Assembly: GCA_037957365.1 (NCBI GenBank)
Contig: JARHVA010007804.1
Location: 152,501 to 216,500 of the forward strand
DNA from: Torreya grandis
Taxonomy: Eukaryota > Streptophyta > Pinopsida > Cupressales > Taxaceae
Reading direction: 5' to 3'
Length of the DNA: 64,000 nt
The notes below the pieces were generated by a model. The model saw only the letters and a list, made by a program, of their open reading frames with translations, was not told where the DNA came from and did not search any database. The number at the start of each line of letters is the position of its first letter. The stretch's first letter is position 1. Made by a program: the position numbers and the translations under genes. Of the stretch, positions 59,173-64,000 are shown one piece after another.

Positions 59173-60615
59173 ATGAAGCCAAGATTTGTAACGCAAATTT
59201 CAAGAAAAAAATCAGTTTTTTCATCCTCAGTTCTTTTTGTGGCTATGGCAACCAACGTTTGCTACGAGGACAGGCTCGAGGGTGTGTCTAACTTCTTGCA
59301 GTGGAAGGTCTGGATTACATCTGTTCTCAAAGAGAACAGGCTGTGGATCTATGCTAGCACAGAAGTGACTCCACCAACAAATGATCCTATTGCCTTAGAT
59401 TCACATGAAGTTAAAGAGGCCAAGGCTCAGAGGATTATCCTGGATGGATTAAGAGATCATTTAATTCCTCATTTATCGGGGAAAGACACCGACAAGGAGA
59501 TGTGGGATTTGCTCACAAAACTTTATCATAGCAACTATCAGAGTCGTAAGATGATTCTCAAGGTCAAATTGCATAATACTAAGATGTCCAAAGGCCAGAG
59601 TGTGACCTCTTACTTGTCCAAGCTGACACAAGTTGGGGATGAGCTTGTTGATGTTGGAGAGACAATTAATGAAGATGAGTTGGTGCATATAGCCTTGAAT
59701 GGTTTTTCAAAGCACTGGGAAGTGTTTGTCAAATGTGTTGTTGGCAGAGATCGGCTACCTGATTGGGCAAGACTTTGGGATGATTTTGTTCAGGAGGAGA
59801 TCCGTGAAGGTGCTCATCGAGGAGATCAGACAAAGAAGGGTCAAGATGAAGAAAATCTTGCTCTTGCAAGCAAGGGTAAGAAGAAGTCCAATAAAGAGCA
59901 ATCAGAAGATTCTTCTTCCAAGAGTGGGAAGAAGAAAGATCTGAGCAAGATTAAATGTTTTTGCTACCATCAGATGGGTCACTATGCCAGTCAATGTCTG
60001 AATAAGAAAAATAAGGACAAGCAAAAGAAGCAATTTGCTGCTACAGCAGAGGTGGACGAGTTTGCTTCAAAATTTGAGAATGAGTTTTCACTCATTGCCT
60101 GTCTCTCAAGTTCAAGGGCCAACAAAGTATGGTATATTGATAGTGGGGCTTCTCACCACATGATGAGAGTCAAAGAATGTTTCACCAAGTTGGAGGAGAA
60201 GAGGCTGGATTTTTATATTGAGCTCGGAGATAATGCCAAGTACCATGCAACTGGTATTGGCACCATCAAGTTTCATAATGAGTCTGGCAAACCTTTGCTG
60301 GTGGAGGATGTGTTGTATGTCTCTGGCATGACAAAGAATTTAATCTCAGTTTCTACCTTGGAAGACAAGGGTTACATTGTGACCTTTGAGAGGGGAAAAG
60401 TCTATATTCGTCCCAAAGATTCCAAGATTGCAAAAGTGATTGGTGTCAGGCATGGCAGCTTGTTTTGGATGCAGTTTGAGCCAGCACATGTGCTGGTTAG
60501 TAGCTGTAAAGGGATAGGAGAATTGTGGCATAGGGGGATGGCTCACCTTCATCATGGAGCACTTAATATTCTTAAGGAAATAGTGACGGGGCTGCCTGAG
60601 ATAAAGACAAAATAG
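59173..60615 (+). pseudogene. copia Gag, protease and start of integrase
   Basis: 480 codons from ATG 59173 (a second Met at codon 25, MATNVCYEDRLEG, fits the family better). Order: Gag (about 25-240) with FLQWKVWITSVLKE, EMWDLLTKLYHS and MSKGQSVTSYLSKLTQVGDE; a Lys-rich hinge; a zinc knuckle (about 263-277, KCFCYHQMGHYASQC) in which the second and third positions look swapped, so the second Cys is misplaced; protease with KVWYIDSGASHHM (about 320-332; D-S-G-A active site); and the integrase HHCC start LWHRGMAHLHHGAL (about 455-468). TAG at 60613-60615 ends the ORF between the His pair and Cys pair. Gag-Pol is one ORF in copia elements, so this is a premature stop. Confidence 0.93.
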
Positions 60616-61418
60616 CATGACGTGTGCAAGGGTTGTGCTCTTGGGAAATATGTTAAAACCAATTTTTCTGGTAGCAACACTAGATCCGAAGGGATTTTGA
60701 ATCTCGTACACGCAAATGTGTGTGGACCTATGTCAACAACATCCTTGAATAGATATGATTATTATGTTACCTTCATTGATGATTTCTCCAGGAAGACATG
60801 GATATATTTCATGAAGAATAAAGATGAGGTCTTCAGTAGGTTCAAAGAGTTAAGGCTCTCGTGGAGAACTAAACTGAGAAGAAGATCAAGATACTAAGGT
60901 CTGATAATGGAGGAGAGTATACCTCGAATGCCTTCAAATATTTCTATGCTCAAGAAGGTATCAAGAAAGAGTTGATAGTTCCGTACAACCCTCAACATAA
61001 TGGGGTTGTTGATCAAAAGAATAGAGCTATCATTGGAACAGCCAAGGCCATGCTTCATGATCAGGATCTACCTTGGTTCTTATGGGTAGAAGCTTGCAAC
61101 ATAGCTGTGTATTTGTAGAATAGGAGCCCTCACAAACTATTGGGTAAATCGACTCTAGAAGAGGCGTTCACTAGTAAGAAACCAGATTTGGGGCACATTC
61201 GCATCTTTAGATGTCTTGTGTATTGTCACATTCCTGATGAGAAGAGAACCAAGTTGGAACCTACTACAGAGAAGGGTATCCTTGTTGGGTACAGTGAAAC
61301 TTCTAAGGCTTATCGGGTTTATATTCCTACTCTTAGGAAAATAGTGGTTTGCAGAGATGTGAAGTTTGAGGAAGAGAGGGCTCTTCAAAAGACAAGTAAC
61401 TTGATGAATGAGGAATAA
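60616..61418 (+). pseudogene. copia integrase, broken
   Basis: Sequence after the stop continues DVCKGCALGKYVKTNFSG with the Cys pair, then NLVHANVCGPMSTTS, YYVTFIDDFSRKTWIYFMKN (first catalytic region). A 1-base loss near 60850 shifts the frame, and the original frame resumes with SDNGGEYTSNAFKYFY (second Asp) and PYNPQHNGVVDQKNRA, where the third catalytic residue, normally Glu, is Asp (GAT 61011-61013). A stop lies at 61116-61118. The open block 61140-61418 is the C-terminal part: FRCLVYCHIPDEKRTKLEPT and GILVGYSETSKAYRVYIP. Integrase would insert the cDNA. Confidence 0.9.
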
Positions 61419-62650
61419 ACATCCATAGTTGAGGTAGCACAAATTCCTCAAACTTTAGCCACACAAGCTGGAGAGCAAAAAAAGTAGGATGATCAGATAG
61501 AGGAACCAATAATTCCTCAGCCTCATATTCCTATTAGTGAGAAGAAGAGAAAAAGGGCAGCTGAGCAAACATTAAGAGAGGCTCAAGAATATGTAGGTGA
61601 TCCTCAAGATTCAGTCAAACAAAGAAGGGCTCCCAGATGTTATTTAGATTATGTGGCACTTATGATTGAATTAATTGAAGTAGTGCCTTCCAGCTTTCAA
61701 GAGGCATCCAAGCACCAAGTATGGAGAGATGCCATGGTGGAAGAGTATTCTTCCATCATGAAGAATAGTGTGTGGGAGGTAGTACCAAGACCAGAAGATA
61801 AGTCTATGGTGGGCTCGAGATGGCTGTATAAGATTAAGCATGCTACAGATGGTAGTGTGGAAAATTTCAAAGCTTAGTTTGTGGCTAAGCGGTTTTCACA
61901 GAAAGGAGTCGACTATGATGAGACTTTCGCTCCAGTAGCTAGGTACTCATCCATAAGAGCTATCATTTCTATAACAGCATAGATAGGTTGGAGAATTCAT
62001 CAGATGGATGTAAAGACGGCCTTCCTCAATGGGGTGATTGAGAAAGAGATTTACATAGAGCAACCAGAAGGGTTTGAAGCACGTGAGAGGGATTCTCATG
62101 TATGCAGGTTGAAAAGAGCACTATATGGACTCAAGCAGGCTCTTAGGGCGTGGCATTCATGTATTGATAGTTACTTGTAGAGTGTGGGCTTCATCAAGAG
62201 TGAGGTAGATTTGAACCTATACTATGTTCAGGTGAAGGGTAAACTTCTCATATTATTGTTATATGTTGACGACCTATTTCTCACAGGGTCAGAGGGGCTC
62301 ATATCACACTGCAAGCGAGATCTTGCAGGAGAGTTTGAGATGAAGGACTTGGGGTTGATGCACTACTTTTTGGGATTGGAGTTGTGGTAGAAAGAGGGAG
62401 AAATCTTCCTTGGATAAGGGAAGTACTTAATTGATATCTTGGAGCGATTTAGGATGGAAAACTATAAGCCTATGTCAATGCCACTTGTGACCAACTAGAA
62501 GAAGATTGATGCTTCTAGATCAGAGGCAGTGGACCCTACTCTATACAGATAGTTGATAGGCTCTCTTATGTATCTGGTCAACACCAGGCCAGACATTTGT
62601 TTTGCAGTGAACTCACTCAGTCAGTTTATGGTGGAACCTAAATGTGTTCA
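61419..62650 (+). pseudogene. copia reverse transcriptase, broken
   Basis: An IN-RT linker (61419-61640) precedes the block 61653-61877: VWRDAMVEEYSSIMKNSVWE, VGSRWLYKIKHATDGS. A stop at 61875-61877 follows. Then FVAKRFSQKGVDYDETFAPV, HQMDVKTAFLNGVIEKEIYI (first catalytic Asp, about 62005) and LKRALYGLKQALRAWHS, with a stop at 62178-62180. Block 62184-62390 carries LLILLLYVDDLFLTGSE (Y-V-D-D active site, about 62260-62270) and EMKDLGLMHYFLGLEL. Stops follow at 62388, 62415, 62496 and 62550. Active-site residues are intact. Confidence 0.93.
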
Positions 62651-63197
62651 CTAGATAGCTGCTAAGTATGTTTTGAGATATCTCCAAGGCACAGCTGATT
62701 ATGGGCTGAAGTATATTCAACAAGATGGAGTGAAGCTCAAGGGGTTTACTAATGCAGATTGGGTAGGTAGTACAACAGATTGAAAGAGCACTTCAGGGTG
62801 TAGTTTTAGTTTGGGATTAGGAGTAGTCTCTTGGTACAACAGGAAACAAAAGTTAGTTGCATTGAGTTCTGTACAAGTTGAGTATATGGCAGCCAATATG
62901 GCTACATGTGAGGCTATCTGGCTTCGAAAACTTCTAGCTAGGCTTTTTAATCAGGAGCTGGATCCTACAGTCATTTATTGTGATAATCAGAGTTGTATCA
63001 AACTCTCTGAGAATCCAGTGTTTCATGACAAGTCAAAGCACATTGAGATCAACTATCACTTCATCAAAGATTATGTGGAGAAGGGGATAGTGAAGCTCAA
63101 TTACATTCCTATAGATGAACAAATTGTAGATATCCTGATGAAGGCCTTGATGAAGATAAAGTTTGAATTCTTCAGGGACAAGTTGGGTGTGGCATAG
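62651..63197 (+). pseudogene. copia RNase H
   Basis: Stops at 62652-62654 and 62781-62783 break the start (KYVLRYLQGTADYGLKY, FTNADWVGSTTD). The open block 62811-63197 has VSWYNRKQKLVALSSVQVEY with the conserved Ser-Ser-x-x-x-E, MAANMATCEAIWLRKLLARL, VIYCDNQSCIKLSENPVFHD with its Asp, and KHIEINYHFIKDYVEKGIVK. It ends FFRDKLGVA, the usual copia terminus. It would remove template RNA and primer. Confidence 0.92.
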
Positions 63198-63212
63198 AAT
63201 ACCTTCCTCGCT

Positions 63213-63221
63213 AAGAGGGAG
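63213..63221 (+). other. Polypurine tract of copia element
   Basis: AAGAGGGAG directly precedes TGTTTATT, the first bases of the 3' LTR. Confidence 0.85.
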
Positions 63222-63806
63222 TGTTTATTTTTGTAGCTCGAAAGGTGGAATGTGGAATTGTTTTAAAGCAACTCAAGATTAGATATCCTTTAAAACAATT
63301 CGAGTTGGATTTTTAGCAATAGTAGTTTCTATTCTTTAAATAGAATGTTTTTGAGTTTGTAAGGATAAGATAAATCCTAGAGTGATTTTATGTGTAATAA
63401 TAAAAAAAAAAATCCAAAGAAAGCAAGGAAAGCTTATTTTTCCTGCATGCTAAGGAAAGCTTCTTTTTCTTGCATGCTAAGGAAAGCTTCTTTTTCTTGC
63501 ACGCTAAGTAAAGCAACTAGGCTCTCTATAAAAGTAAGATTGTTGTAGCAAACTTAGACATTGTATTTTTTTGAAAGAAAAGTTTGTTGTTAGGCTGAAT
63601 AGAAGATCCAACATTTGCAAGTTTTTCCCTGCATTGGGGTTTCCTGGGTATATCTGTATTATTATCTTTTTTATTGGCTTATTGTTATTTTTGCTTATAT
63701 TGTTATTAGTTGTTAATTAACCCAGTTGTATTAATCATTATAAATCAGATTTATGTCTATGAATTTATTATGGAATTAATCTGTTGTTGGGTTATAGAAA
63801 TTAGCA
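63222..63806 (+). repeat. 3' LTR of the copia element
   Basis: 585 bp, TGTTTATT...TTAGCA. It has three copies of the 27-bp repeat (63425-63505) against two in the 5' LTR, and a much shorter A-rich run. Confidence 0.96.
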
Positions 63807-64000
63807 CTCTAGAGACAAAACCTAGAGCATCGACACTTAGTAAAAATAAAAAGAAAAAAGAAAAGCAACAATATTCAAAATGCCACAACATAAAAAAGTA
63901 ACTGAACAAGCAAAATAGAGCACACAACTGGTGGTGAGGATATGACACATGATGATTACCACCTCCACCAATGAACAACGGCACAACATGGACATAGTAG
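63807..64000. other. Duplicon B 3' flank after the copia insertion
   Basis: This matches 17512-17705 of duplicon A, including GCACACAACTGG and TGACACATGA. It starts with the second CTCTA target copy. No gene is visible. Confidence 0.8.

Larger units (their letters stand above)
58542..63806 (+). mobile_element. Ty1/copia LTR retrotransposon, complete structure, inactive
   Basis: LTRs 58542-59146 and 63222-63806 begin TGTT and end in CA. The target duplication CTCTA (58537-58541 and 63807-63811) is perfect. A primer binding site and a polypurine tract are present. Domains run gag, protease, integrase, RT, RNase H; integrase before RT marks Ty1/copia. LTRs look about 95% identical by eye, so this is the youngest of the LTR elements here. 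At least eleven in-frame stops and one frameshift make it inactive. It sits in the 3' flank of the OSR-like copy 2. Duplicon A lacks it. Confidence 0.97.
37600..64000. repeat. Duplicon B (expanded partner of 12.89-17.76 kb)
   Basis: The backbone is collinear with duplicon A but is split by a 1.26-kb segment (38.07-39.33), the giant LTR element (39.97-55.35), AT arrays (56.2-57.6) and a copia element (58.54-63.81). After the copia element, GAGACAAAACCTAGAG resumes exactly where it left off, matching A at 17514. The copy continues past the window end. If the insertions are removed, about 5-6 kb of backbone remains. Confidence 0.83.

Overview
The window looks like nuclear DNA of a seed plant, most likely a conifer. 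It is AT-rich and almost gene-free, and is built from layered, decayed retrotransposons. One of these is a Penelope-like element with a GIY-YIG endonuclease; among land plants that class (Dryad) is known to me mainly from conifers. I see no operons, CRISPR arrays, rRNA genes, intact tRNA genes or organelle genes.

Layout. 0-8.6 kb: AT-rich sequence with two long decayed coding-like regions of unknown family (about 0.47-2.25 kb minus, 3.97-6.65 kb plus) and a 33-bp tandem repeat. 8.64-10.64 kb: a Penelope-like fragment, a piece of a local duplication, and a decayed Ty3/gypsy gag-protease fragment. 12.2-12.9 kb: hexanucleotide and (CA)n microsatellites. 12.89-17.76 kb: duplicon A, which carries a small ORGAN SIZE RELATED (ARGOS/OSR)-like gene at 16801-17061 and has been interrupted by a Penelope-like element at about 13.86-15.75 kb. 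18.2-24.5 kb: a decayed L1-type LINE with a tRNA-like repeat inside it. 24.5-29.47 kb: no genes, but a recurring short palindromic motif. 29473-36268: a complete but dead Ty3/gypsy element on the minus strand, with LTRs of about 1.08 kb, a primer binding site, a polypurine tract and a 5-bp target duplication matching at 4 of 5 bases. 37.6-64.0 kb: duplicon B, the partner of A. It has been expanded by a giant non-coding LTR element (about 39.97-55.35 kb, LTRs of about 5.45 kb), by AT microsatellites and inverted repeats (56.2-57.6 kb), and by a Ty1/copia element (58542-63806, perfect target duplication CTCTA). B holds a second, altered OSR-like ORF at 57638-58210.

How the parts fit. A and B share the same backbone. 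B is the empty site for the Penelope-like insertion, and A is the empty site for the giant LTR element and the copia element, so the duplication came before all three insertions. The only credible cellular gene is the OSR-like gene in A. OSR proteins are small ER membrane proteins that promote organ growth and, in Arabidopsis, dampen ethylene signalling. The copy in B has lost its own start, stop and proline hairpin. Its 5' part also lies opposite a 240-255 bp inverted copy, which would make hairpin RNA if transcribed. The two most unusual structures are the giant-LTR non-coding element (LARD-like) and this inverted duplication of a gene's 5' end.
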